Assembly (NCBI GenBank): GCA_032191485.1
Contig: JAVDOI010000004.1
Coordinates: forward strand, 21,022,943-21,086,942
Direction: 5' to 3'
Length of the DNA stretch: 64,000 nucleotides
Origin: Leptoclinus maculatus
Lineage: Eukaryota; Chordata; Actinopteri; Perciformes; Stichaeidae
Below are positions 13,170 to 24,649 of this stretch, piece by piece. How positions within the stretch are numbered: the first letter of the stretch is position 1; every line of letters begins with the position of its first letter. The translations under genes and the position numbers were made by a program. Below the pieces are notes generated by a model. It was not told the DNA's origin, did not search any database, and saw only the letters and a list, made by a program, of their open reading frames with translations.

Positions 13170-13680
13170 TTTTTATTATTATTATTACTGTTATTATTAT
13201 TTAATTGTATTATTATTTATTATGTTTTACTTTCATTTTCTATTATTACTGTTGTTTTTATTATTATTTATTATTTATTATTTATTATTTATTATTTATT
13301 ATTTATTATTTATTATTTATTATTTATTATTTATTATTTATTATTTATTATTTATTATTTATTATTTATTATTTATTATTTATTATTTATTATTTATTAT
13401 TTATTATTTATTATTTATTATTTATTATTTATGTATTATTTATTATTTATTGTTTATTGTTTATTGTTTATTGTTTATTGTTTATTGTTTATTTATTGTT
13501 TATTGTTTATTATTTATTATTTATTATTTATTATTGCTCTTGTTATTATGTATTGTTATTGTATTTATTATTGCTCTTGTTGTTGTTATTATTTATTGTT
13601 ATTGTGTTTATTATTGCTCTTGTTGTTGTTATTGTTTATTGTTATTGTATTTATTATTGCTCTTGTTGTTGTTGTTATTT
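13170..13680. repeat. TTTATTA heptamer array
   Basis: Starts as (TTA)n, becomes a near-perfect 7-bp array TTTATTA (about 13255-13432), then TTTATTG (13447-13510), then TTATTGCTCTTGTTG-type units. With a 7-bp period and no stop in the unit, all three plus frames stay open (Ile/Tyr/Leu/Phe-rich); these are not genes. Confidence 0.95.
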
Positions 13681-15324
13681 ATTCTGAAGGGGTCCTGGAC
13701 ATATGATATGATGAGTATTTGTCTGCATGAGTCAGAACAGAGATGAAGAAGCAGCTCATGGAGGAAACATCAGAAGTTTCAGAGGATCATCTTCACGGAG
13801 ATAAAGCTTCTACATGAAGAGTGAACATCTGTCTCTAAACATCAGCTCTTCTTCTTCACTTCCTTCAGAGTTTCTCGTCTTCATAACTCAGAACGGTGAG
13901 TTCATGACACGAAGGAGACCAGTTCGCTCTCACCTCCATTGATCCTATCACAGCTTAACAAGAACACTGTTAGCGTAGCGTAGCAGCACACGATGTTCTC
14001 TACAGACCCTCCTCCTCTGAGCATGAACACAGTTACAGGATCAACTTGTTCTGTTCTGTCTTTAACTTTCTTTATGATAATCACAACATTCATATTAAAA
14101 TCATGCTTGTTCTGCTCGTGGTGACGTACAGAACAAAATAAAAACTTATATCAGTATTTCACATTTCCAATGTGCAACAATATGAAGTCAGCCGCTTCAC
14201 TTTGTCTCTTTACTTTGAACTCTTTTATTTGTATCATATCTTGATGTCTGGTCCCATTGGCTGCTGCAACACTGCAACGTTTCCTGTTGTGGGACCAATA
14301 AAGGATTTTCTTATCTTATCTCTGTTGACATGAAGCAGCAGAGAGAAGACACTTCTTAAATGTTCTAACTCACAACATGAATAAACAAAGAGGGGCTCAT
14401 GATGTGTGAACCCGCCCAGTGATCCAGCTCCACCCTGAAGTCTGATGGGTTGTCAACAAGTTTCATTCACACCAGGACGGTAGTTTGTCTGTTAATGCTG
14501 ACAACCAAACAACGTGAGGTAACAATAGACACAGAACACAGCTCCTTTAGAACCGATACTGACAGAAACAAGAGAAGAATCGACAGCCAGACTTATTACG
14601 ACTGACTCCTTATATATCTAATTATTCTAATGACACAGATCACTGAAATACTTGTCTGATTTTAGGTGATCTGTGCACACTGATGCTTAAAATGAGATTT
14701 TATTCTATGATTCTCTGAAATAAAAAATAAAAAATATTTATAAATGTTGTGACTCTGCTGTCTGCCTGTACTTAACTAATAACGCCTGTATCACTAGTCC
14801 TGACTTCATAAACAGTTTAATCATTATTATTATTACTGTTCTTTTCTGTAAACAATGTCTTTATGTTTTTAATCTTACACAATGTTCACTTCTCAGCACA
14901 CACTCGTCATTTAGTGACTCATGACCAAGTGACACTGAGCACCACACAACTTGCTAACAGTCATGGATTAACAGTAGAAATAGTTAGCTAACAGTCATGG
15001 ATTAACAGTAGAAATAGTTAGCCTAAATTAAAGTAGTAGTGCTGCTGACCAAATTAAATTGACAGTTCAATAGTAATAAAGATATCCACTTTAATACGAA
15101 CAGTGTTGTACATTTATAACATTTATAACATACAGTTCATCCACATTACAGTTTGAGAGACTCGAGGGACCGCAGTGGTTTCCGTGACACCGGCATCATT
15201 CAAACCGTTCGTCTGTAACTGTTGGCCATTTTATCTTTTTCGTGTCTGTAGTTTCAGCCAGAGGAGCAACCCCTCCCCCTACACCCCTCCTTCGTTTTCC
15301 CGCTTACGCAGAGGCAGAGGCTGG

Positions 15325-15560
15325 CTCGTGATTGGCTGAGCTCAGCCCTCCCTCTTCGCGGGGTATAACTTATTACAGGAGTTTTTACAGGCGGAGCCGG
15401 TGTGTCTCTGAGACATACATTTATTGTGTGCGGTTGTATTAGAGGAGTCCGGTACGAAGCTGTCCTTTCGCGTTTCCTGTCGGGGACAAGTTAACAAGCT
15501 GAGCTACACAACGAACTAACCGTTAGAACCGTTAAAACCGTTAAATCACGTCAACTGACA
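15325..15560 (+). promoter_or_regulatory. atp1b1: atp1b1 proximal promoter and 5' UTR
   Basis: Just upstream of the atp1b1 ATG the DNA turns GC-rich. It has an inverted CCAAT box (ATTGGCT at 15331) and a TATA-like GTATAAC at 15363, about 200 bp before the start codon. A transcription start near 15390-15400 and a ~165-bp 5' UTR would fit. The motifs are seen; the start site is inferred. Confidence 0.55.
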
Positions 15561-18500
15561 ATGTCGGCGAACAAGGACAGCGACGGCGGCTGGAGGACAT
15601 TTGTGTGGAATTCAGAGAAGAAGGAGTTTCTGGGACGAACCGGGAGCAGTTGGTGTAAGTCTTTTATTCACCTTTTATATTTTATACCTTCATGGCGGCA
15701 CAAAGTCAGAGAAACGAAGATGGAGGTTAAACAAGTGTGTTTCCTGTGTGAACTAACAGCACCTGTTAGATATCCGACATGCTGCTGAGTCGTGACTCCG
15801 CTTTTCAATGGAGGCGACGAAGAAGAAGAAGTTGTTCTTTGTTTAAATCTGAGTAAATAACACGACACGCGCTAACGAGTTTTAGATTCTACGTGTTACA
15901 GGTCGAATGTAGGTCAAAAATAAAGCGAATTAGAGGTTTTAAAACGCAATTAACTCTCGCTGTAAATCACAGTATTTGTTCACATTTAGCTCGTAAAGAG
16001 TTGGGACGCTTTGCTTTAATGGTTCATAGTAAATGATTCCTGAAGGCGTAGTCCGTATCATTTGATCCATTAATCATTAATACACGTCCTTTATGAAAAG
16101 GTCACGCTGAAGGACGGACCGCGGTGGGCCCGGGACTCTCCCGTAGACCCGGACTCCCCCGTAGACCCCAATGGGAGAAAGTTGTTCCTCTGGGTGGTCT
16201 AAGTTGTTCTCTTACTGGTCTAAAGGTCTGTGTGTTATATTCTCCCGGTGAGAGGACTAGAGGAGAACCAGAGGACGTGTTCTCCTCGCAGTAATGATGT
16301 TAATGTGGCTCCTTTAATGCTCATTAATACTGGTGTTCAGTACTTTAAGGTTCATTTTGATGGGATCACTCAGCCCCACGTTAAGCTCCAGTTAAACCGT
16401 TTACCTCATTATAAACGGTGTAAATCACGTCGGATTGCGCTCTAGACGCTGCCCGGTAACACGGAGCTGATCACGACTCACGAGTCTCCAGAGCCCCCCC
16501 CCCCAACACACACGCACACACACCTCCATCTCCGAGTCCACCCGAACCTAACGACGTGATTTTCGGCCGTTTATTCTCGAGAGGACTCAACGGTCCTCTG
16601 GTAGCACGTGTGTCTCCATGGCAACACGGTTTATAGTTCTAAGTTACAGGAGCTGAAACATGTGATTAGTGTAGTAATACTTCTCCTCGTGTACTTATAC
16701 TGCATCTACTACTACAGGCTGACTGTGTGTGTGTGGGGGGGGGGGGGCGATGTGTCGCACCAACTAAAAAGAGGGCAACATTGCTCTGTGGAAAGCAACA
16801 GGTCGGTGTGTGTCCTTGAGTTGCTGAAACGGACCTTTAATAGAAGAAGGTGTTTCTGTTTGAAATAGAGGAGCTTCAGAGTGAGAGACAGGTGTCTGTC
16901 CTCCACTTGATAAATGTGCCGCAGAGCCGCCATGCAGCAGCCGTCTGGTGGGGGAGGTGCTCCATCCTGTCTGTCTGACTGTCTGTCCTCACACATATTT
17001 ACATTGTGTTGGTCTCACATGATCCAGTGAGTCCTGTAGAGCTTTAACACTCTTTAACACTCCATCATGTGCTGTTAACAGACTGAAGAGATCAGTGCTG
17101 GGAACACACATGAGAGGAAAGCCTTCTCCAGATCATCATTATAAAGAAACCTGCAGCATTAGAACACACCGCATGTAGGTTCCCTCTCAACAGGTGCGGC
17201 ACACAGGAAGCCTGCAGCAGCAGGTGACGAGCAGCAGCCATGTTGGAATATGAAAACCAGGACGGTGTGTCTCCACACATTAAAAACTGTTAGAAACAGG
17301 AGATCAGACACATGGAGTCCAACCGGTTCTCAACCCACCAAACTGGTTCCACACTCACACCTTTGGACATGAGACTGGCAGTGTGAAGACATGTTGGGAA
17401 GGTTCCACAACAACAGTGAACACGCGAGAAGGAAGTCTGTCGGTTTATAGGATTCCCCCCCTCAAAAAAATAATCCTAGATTTCAAGGCCAGAAGCGTAC
17501 ATTTCCATTTATTCAAAACACGTGTTACATATTATAAATGAGTCCCAGATGTTGTTGGTTAGTGAAGATGGTTTAGAGACTAGAACGTGTAGATTGTGTC
17601 GTGTTACAGAAACACTTTATCTTTAGACGAACTAGAGACGAGGACGGTGTTTTCATGTCCAACCTGTTAGTGGGGGGGGGGGTGTACTGGTACTGTGACT
17701 CATCCGGTTGGCCTCCTGCATTGTAGAATAATTGGAGTCGATTTTAAATTGGGTTGATACAACCCTCCATGGAGTCACTGTTGTAAAATGTCTCCTGTGT
17801 TTCACCCTTTAATGACCAACCTACAGCTTCATGTTCATTTATAAAAGCGCTGCTGCTTCTTCATTCACTCATTAATGAATGAATGAACGTATGTGTGAAT
17901 GTTCAGCACGTTTTCTTCATAAATGATAGAAAGATGAATTATGATGATTGTAACCTCGTGGTTGGCTCTGCAGTGAAGATCTTCCTGTTCTACGTGATCT
18001 TCTACGGATGCCTGGCCGGGATCTTCATCGGGACCATCCAGGCTCTGCTGCTCACGCTCAGTAACTACAAACCCACCTACCAGGACCGGGTGGCCCCGCC
18101 AGGTAAGAGGTCGTCCTCCTGACCTCAGATCAGCTTCAGCCATTTTGTCCTTCACTGCCCCCCCCCCCCCCCCCCCCTGTGGGCTGTGGTGGTGTTAGTC
18201 ACTAGAACCACTCGGTCTCAGCTCAGACCTCTAAGCTTGTTTTTCTGCCGGAAAAAATCCTAATCTGTGAATAATCAAATGGTCTCATTCTGAGCGCCTG
18301 AAATGGGCCAGAAGTGCTCGGCACATGTTGCACGTTCAGCAGAACGTCTGTGTTCATGGACCCGGTTCTGTTAGCTCTAGATAAAGGAAGCGGCAGCAGT
18401 AGTTGGCTCTAGATAAAGGAAGCAGCAGTAGTTAGCTCTAGATAAAGGAAGCAGCAGTAGTAGTTATGTCTAGATAAAGGAAGCAGTAGTAGTAGCAGCA

Positions 18501-20953
18501 GTAGTTAGCTCTAGATAAAGGAAGCAGCAGCAGTAGTTGGCTCTAGATAAAGGAAGCAGCAGCAGTAGTAGCAGCAGTAGTTAGCTCTAGATAAAGGAGG
18601 CAGCAGCAGCAGTAGTAGTAGTTAGCTCTAGATAAAGGAAGCAGCAGCAGCAGTAGTTGGCTCTAGATAAAGGAAGCAGCAGTAGTTGGCTCTAGATAAA
18701 GGAAGCAGCAGTAGTTAGCTCAAGGTAAAGGAAGCAGCAGCAGTAGTTGGCTCTAGGTAAAGGAAGAAGCAGCAGTAGTTGGCTCTAGGTAAAGGAAGCA
18801 ACAGTAGTTAGCTCTAGGTAAAGGAAGCAGCAGCAGTAGTTGGCTCTAGGTAAAGGAAGCAGCAGCAGTAGTTAGCTCTAGATAAAGGAAGCAGCGGTAG
18901 TTAGCTCTAGGTAAAGGAAGCAGCAGCAGCAGTAGTTGGCTCTAGATAAAGGAAGCAGCAGTAGTTGGCTCTAGATAAAGGAAGCAGCAGCAGCAGTAGT
19001 TAGCTCTAGGTAAAGGCAGCAGCAGTAGTTGGCTCTAGGTAAAGGAAGCAGCAGCAGTAGTTAGCTCTAGGTAAAGGAAGCAGCAGTAGTTAGCTCTAGG
19101 TAAAGGAAGCAGCAGTAGTTAGCTTAGCCCTCCTCTCACTCTAAAAGTTTCCATTGTGAGAGAGTGGGGGAGGGGTGCTCACAACACTCTCACAACTACA
19201 GCAACAAACACAACGATCGAACAGAGAGGCTGCTGGGAGAAAAAAGAGAAAGGTTTCCTCTCAGCTCTGTGTTCATGCCACGCCTCGACAAGGCCTCGAG
19301 CTCTACGTCTATGGAAAAGTACAGAGACATAAATTCATAAAGACCTCAGTGTGTTTAGAGTCTGATGTGATGCACCTCAATGCAGAGACACTTTAACTTT
19401 ACTTTATCATAATTATTATTATTAAAAACGCTGAACTCTATGAGAGTCAATAGTTTACTTTATTTAATTAATAAAACACTTTCATTTTTAACTTTTTAAC
19501 TTTTACGAATCCATATTTTCCTTTTTATTAAACCTGTGTTTATGTCTTCAGGTCTGTCTCACACGCCGCGTTCACTGAAATCTGAGATTGCGTACAAAGT
19601 GTCTGATGCTGCTTCTTACAAGAAGTACGTGGACTCTGTGGAGCAGTTCCTCGCCAAATACGACGACGCCCGGCAGGCCGACCAGATGCAGTTTGAGGAC
19701 TGTGGAGGTTGGTATGAGCCAATCACAGAGCGGCTGCTGTATGAGCCAATCACAGAGCGGCTGCAGTATTGATCCCTTATTATTATTCCCTCTCCTCAGA
19801 CTCTCCTCTGACCTACACGGACCGAGGCAGCATGGACACAGACCTGGGTATGAGGAAGGCGTGTCGCTTCAGCCGGAATCTGCTCAACATCTGCTCCGGA
19901 GACAGCGACCCGAACTACGGCTTCAAGGACGGGAGGCCGTGCATCATCGTCAAGCTCAACAGGATCGTCAACTTCATGCCAAAGGTCGGTCCAACAAACA
20001 CAAATCACCTGGAGATCTTGAATCCCGTCTGGAGACAACGGTTTATGATTCAATCTTCACGTCATCGCTCTTTAAACATCAGAGGAAACTGTTTCACTGC
20101 AGTCAAAATACAGATGTATGGAATGTAGATGTTAGAATATGAACACTATTGTGTTCACGTGTACATGAAGTTAAACATGATGTTACTCCTCGTCTCATGA
20201 AGAATCAGATTAAAGGAGATTCTTCTTGGTTCCATGTGTCGCATTATGAAAGTAGCCTCATTTACATGCATTCACTTGGTCCCTTGAAGCTAACACTAGC
20301 ATAACACTGGCGGTGGTTACAGCTGCATTGTGGGTAATGTAGGCAGCAGATAGTGTAATAAAAAGAGGATATCTCTGGTTCTGCTGCATTGATTTTGATC
20401 CTTTTAGTTTTTATTTGAACCTTAAACCAGTAGAGTTGTTTACTCCTGATGGTTATTAATATGAATATTAGAATGAACACATTGCATCATGGGAAACCAC
20501 GTGACCTCACACTCAGGATGTTTTCTCTCTGGTTTCAGGCTCCGACCGACAACCAGTCTCTCCCGGTGCCTCTTCAGATCAAAGCTCAGCCCAACCTGAT
20601 CCCCATCTTCTGCAAGAACAAGGTAGGCCCCGTCCTCTCTGTTGTTAACACAGTGAGGAGACATTGAGTTTAAACCCTCCGTTTGTGTTCCTCAGAGAGA
20701 CGAGGACGAGAGCAAGATCGGAGAGATCAAGTACTTTGGTCTGGGCGAAGGCTTCCCTCTGCAGTACTACCCGTACTACGGCAAGCTGCTGCACCCCCAG
20801 TACCTGCAGCCGCTGGTGGCCATCCAGTTCACCAACCTGACCCTGGACACGGAGCTCCGCATCGAGTGCAAAGTGTTCGGAGGCAACATCGGCTACAGCG
20901 AGAAGGACCGCTACCAGGGACGCTTCGACGTCAAGTTCACCATCGCCTCGTGA
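15561..20953 (+). CDS. atp1b1: Na+/K+-transporting ATPase subunit beta-1
   Basis: The beta subunit folds and delivers the Na+/K+-ATPase alpha subunit to the plasma membrane. Six coding exons: 15561-15654, 17974-18102, 19552-19707, 19800-19984, 20539-20622, 20696-20953. They join in frame to 301 aa (human 303). The cytoplasmic tail has WNSEKKEFLGRTG; a single type II membrane span follows at about residues 34-60 (IFLFYVIFYGCLAGIFIGTI), then YKPTYQDRVAPPG. The ectodomain keeps six cysteines for three disulphides (EDCG, ACRF, NICS, PCI, FCKN, IECK). It also has YFGLG...FPLQYYPYYGKLL and the glycosylation site FTNLT (Asn263). The C-terminus is GRFDVKFTIAS. The Asn-Cys-Ser-Gly glycosylation site of mammals is NICSG here, so it is lost. 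The exon 3 donor is GTTGGT, a weak one. Intron 2 holds a large minisatellite. It faces nme7 tail to tail. Confidence 0.97.
18365..19122 (+). repeat. minisatellite in atp1b1 intron 2 (CTCTAGATAAAGGAAGCAGC units)
   Basis: About 25 tandem units of GTTAGCTCTAGATAAAGGAA followed by a variable number of GCA/GTA triplets, so unit length varies from roughly 26 to 45 bp. Two variants alternate: CTAGATAAAGG and CTAGGTAAAGG. The second contains GGTAAAG, a donor-like string. Confidence 0.95.
19713..19766 (+). repeat. 27-bp tandem duplication beside the exon 3 donor of atp1b1
   Basis: Two copies of TATGAGCCAATCACAGAGCG + GCTGCWG, starting five bases into intron 3. If the intron were kept, the frame would read on through both copies before a stop at 19770-19772. 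Confidence 0.9.
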
Positions 20954-20989
20954 CCGTCTCTCACTTTGACACCGACACATTGTAGAGAG

Positions 20990-20995
20990 AATAAA
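20990..20995 (+). other. atp1b1: atp1b1 polyadenylation signal (AATAAA)
   Basis: AATAAA 37 bp after the stop. Longer 3' UTR forms reaching the A-tract near 21606 are also possible. Confidence 0.5.
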
Positions 20996-21303
20996 AGAGT
21001 TGAGATAAACACCACTAGTCTTTGAACATTCATCATATACAGGACCTACACTTAATCTGTGTGCTTTACACTAGCTTCTCCATGTGCGTGTGTGTGTGTG
21101 TGTCCAGGGTTAGAATGTAAAATACAAGAGTAGCAATAGCAAATATTTATTCTATTGTACATGAGAATATTCCTCGAGCCATGTGTTCATCTATTACTGT
21201 AACTCCACTACTGACGTGTAGCTCTTTGTGTCCTCAGTGTTTCATCCTGAAGGTGTTCTCAGAGTCCTGTTGTGATCCGTCTTATGTCCGCTTCAGTGGT
21301 CCA

Positions 21304-21339
<36 letters not shown>

Positions 21340-21704
21340 ATGTGCGCTAACTGAATACTAGCATGGTACTCTGACCCTCTGACTCCATGGACGCGTTCTT
21401 CTTCTGTTCCTTCTTAGCTGGTAGTGTAGAGCTTTGTGGGTCATCTCCAACTCTGATCTGTTTCTGCTGGAGACATCACACGACGTGATGCAACTTACTA
21501 TTGAATGTTTTAACCATTTTCATGGTGGAAGAATTTTATATTTATGCAGTTGTACATTTTTTTCAAAGTGTAATGTATGAATCAAAAAAACCAAAGTCGC
21601 TGGTCAAAAAAAAAAAAAAAAAAAGGTTAGTTGAGAGGACATCGGAGGCGTTTCCCGTGTAATGACATGTTTAGTCGGTGTGTTCAATGTTGAAGATCAA
21701 ACAC
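20996..21704. other. space between convergent atp1b1 and nme7 3' ends
   Basis: Probable extended atp1b1 3' UTR plus spacer. Holds GT microsatellites (21089-21102; 21306-21338) and an A tract (21606-21624). No gene. Confidence 0.5.
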
Positions 21705-21710
21705 TTTATT
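21705..21710 (-). other. nme7: nme7 polyadenylation signal
   Basis: TTTATT on the plus strand (AATAAA on minus), 80 bp past the nme7 stop codon. Confidence 0.6.
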
Positions 21711-21789
21711 TAATCTGCATAAGGCTGAAACAATAAACAGAAACATGAGTCAACTGTCACGTCTTCTTCTGCAGCTTCCTGTGTGTTTG

Positions 21790-24036
21790 TCATCCGTCCA
21801 GAATCTTGAAGAAATACTGAACCTGAGAACAGAAACGAGTTAAAGTTCAGTCACGTGTTGAACAAAAGGTTCTTCTGTCCGACCCACAAACACGACTCGG
21901 GTCACGCTGGTTCTCACAGTGACGTCGTTGTTTTGTGGGGTCAGAGGTTAGGGGGCGTGTCCTTCTGAGGATCAGGCGACACCCACTCACCTCCAGCACG
22001 CCGTCCTCGGGGAGGTCTGTGACGTGGACGGCGTTCTTCACTTTGTCGCTTCCGTACAGCGCTCGCAGAGACGAGGGGCGGAGGTGTCTGGAGACTTCCT
22101 GTGGAAACATGATTATGATTCCTCCACTTAGTGGGAAGTAACTAAGTACTTACATACATAATACATTCATCTGACCGCTTTAATTAATTTTACACACAAA
22201 ACGTATAAAGAGTTTATCAAATGTGATGCTTAGTTATAAAGCAGTGTACAATTAATCAATTCTAAACTATTTTGATCAAAGTTATATTCTAATTTGAGTT
22301 TTTGGGGTTTTATTTTTTTTTAAATTTTCTGCTTTGAATATATTTACTTTAAATACTTTACCTCCACTTTAACTGAAGGACTTTTACTCATATTTCCACA
22401 TTGTGGTACTAGTATTTGTACTGCAGTAGAGGCTCAGAGTACTTCCTTATCAGGATGATAAACATGGAAGTGAATGTGATGACACGTTCAGATGGACTTC
22501 TGAACATCCTGTTCTGTGATGACTCAGCAGATCATGTGACCTGCAGACAGTGAGACGGCCCACCAGCAGGTTCTGTTCTCATAAATACTACTCTGTAGTT
22601 TTATCTGAAGTATTTTGACCCCTTTCAAGGCCAAACCAGGCTCTTTGACCCCCCCCCCCCCCCCCCCATGTGAATAATTAATTCACTCTGAATATAGAAC
22701 ATAGAGCTCGTACTGAATGTAGAACGGGACCGTCATGTGATACTTTAGTTAAAACTGATCAGAGACCAGCTGAACCTCAACAGGGTCCACGGTCATCAGA
22801 GACTCCTGGCTCTATTGATCGGTGGTGCTGATAGGTTCAGGGACCCTGGGAACTTTGGGTCATCTGAGACGACTTCTTTCTTATTTCAGCTATATCAGAC
22901 ACACAGCGGCTACGAGGCTACGATACCATCATCGGCTGAACATATTTTGTGCTAAAAACTCAACATTTTTCACCACATTAGTGGTTCTTCTAAAGAACCT
23001 AAAGAGGACTCACCGGGTCGGTAGGTCCACAGAACCTCCTAAAGGCCTGAGGGGCGTCGGTGCCGTGGATCTCCAGAACCATGCAGGGTCCAGAGCACAG
23101 CTCGGTCACCATGTTCTGCAGGGAGAGGAACCATACGTCTCTGTTACAGGAGAACCATCACAGAGCAACAAACACAGAACCACGGGTTCTCTTCTCACAG
23201 AACCACAGGTTCTCTACTCAACAGAACCACGGGTTCTCTACTCACAGGGTACTCAATGACCACGCCTCGGTACACCTCGTAGAACTCTTCTGCGTTGGCC
23301 CGGTCCACATTGAACTGAGAGGAGGAAAGATGATGAAATATGGAGAAAGCAGAACATGAAGGAATGTTTATTAATGAAATGTAAATAGTGCGTTCCTGTT
23401 TGCGGCTCCATCATCACACAAACACCAGCGTATCTACAGCTTCAAGGCTGTGACACTTTATTTGATCCCATAAATAACATCAGGACTCTGTGTGAGGCGA
23501 CACGGATGAAACCTGATCGATCGATCGGTGTCCTGAGGACAGAGACACGAGGTCACCGTCAGCTCTGGTAATGAGGTCAGCCGGTCAATACGGATACATA
23601 GTGGTGACACGAGGACAGATACACGAGGACAGAGACACGAGGACAGAGACACGAGGACAGAGACACGAGGACAGGAAGACGACAGAGACACAAGGACAGA
23701 GACATGAGGACAGAGACTTGAGGTACATGAGGACAGAGACATGAGGACAGGAAGAGGACGTGTTGTTCTTTGTGTTTTTTACCATCTGAAGTGCTGAGAT
23801 GTTAAATCCAGCCTCTGAGATGGAGTTCAGGATCTTCCCCGTCAGACCTGTGAAACGCATCAACTCTTCATCAGTATTTATTATCTATATTAAATATTAT
23901 TATTCCTGAAGGAGGCGTCACGCTGATATATCATATATATATATGATATATGACTCTCTTACTGACCCTCAGGTCGTCTCCTTTAGACAGACAGACAGAC
24001 AGACAGACAGAGAGGGAGACAGACAGACAGACAGAC

Positions 24037-24079
<43 letters not shown>

Positions 24080-24493
24080 GACACTGAGACAGTGAAGGAC
24101 AGTCAGACAGACGAAGAAGATGATGAAGGTTATTCTCATCTGTGTGTTGCTCTGATGAATTTCTCTCTTACTTCTGTGTCTGTGTGTGTGTGTGTGTGTG
24201 TGTGCTTGTGTGTGTGAGAGAGAGTGTGCTTGTGTGTGTGTGTGTGTGTTAGGTAAGTAACCACCTCTGTGCCCCCCCCCCACCAGCTGGTGCTGTTGCT
24301 AGGAGACCCAGTTCTGGGCGCCTGGCAACAGAAGCTGCTCTACTCTGAGTGATTATCAGACACGACTCTCTATCAGCGCTGTGATTGGCTGGAGAGCTGG
24401 AGTGTAATTCGGCCTCCAAAATGATCTTCAACACACAAGCACACACACACTCACGCACACACACACTCTCACACACACATAAGCACACACACA

Positions 24494-24533
<40 letters not shown>

Positions 24534-24597
24534 AGCACACACACACACTCTCTCACACACGCACACACACATACTCTCTCACATACGCACACAAACA

Positions 24598-24649
<52 letters not shown>

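Noticed and set aside
13134..13746. Three overlapping long hydrophobic frames
   Set aside because: All come from a TTTATTA heptamer array, which is open in every plus frame.
23060..23359. Plus-strand frames over nme7 exons 9-10
   Set aside because: Shadows of the minus-strand exons, which match NDK domain B exactly.
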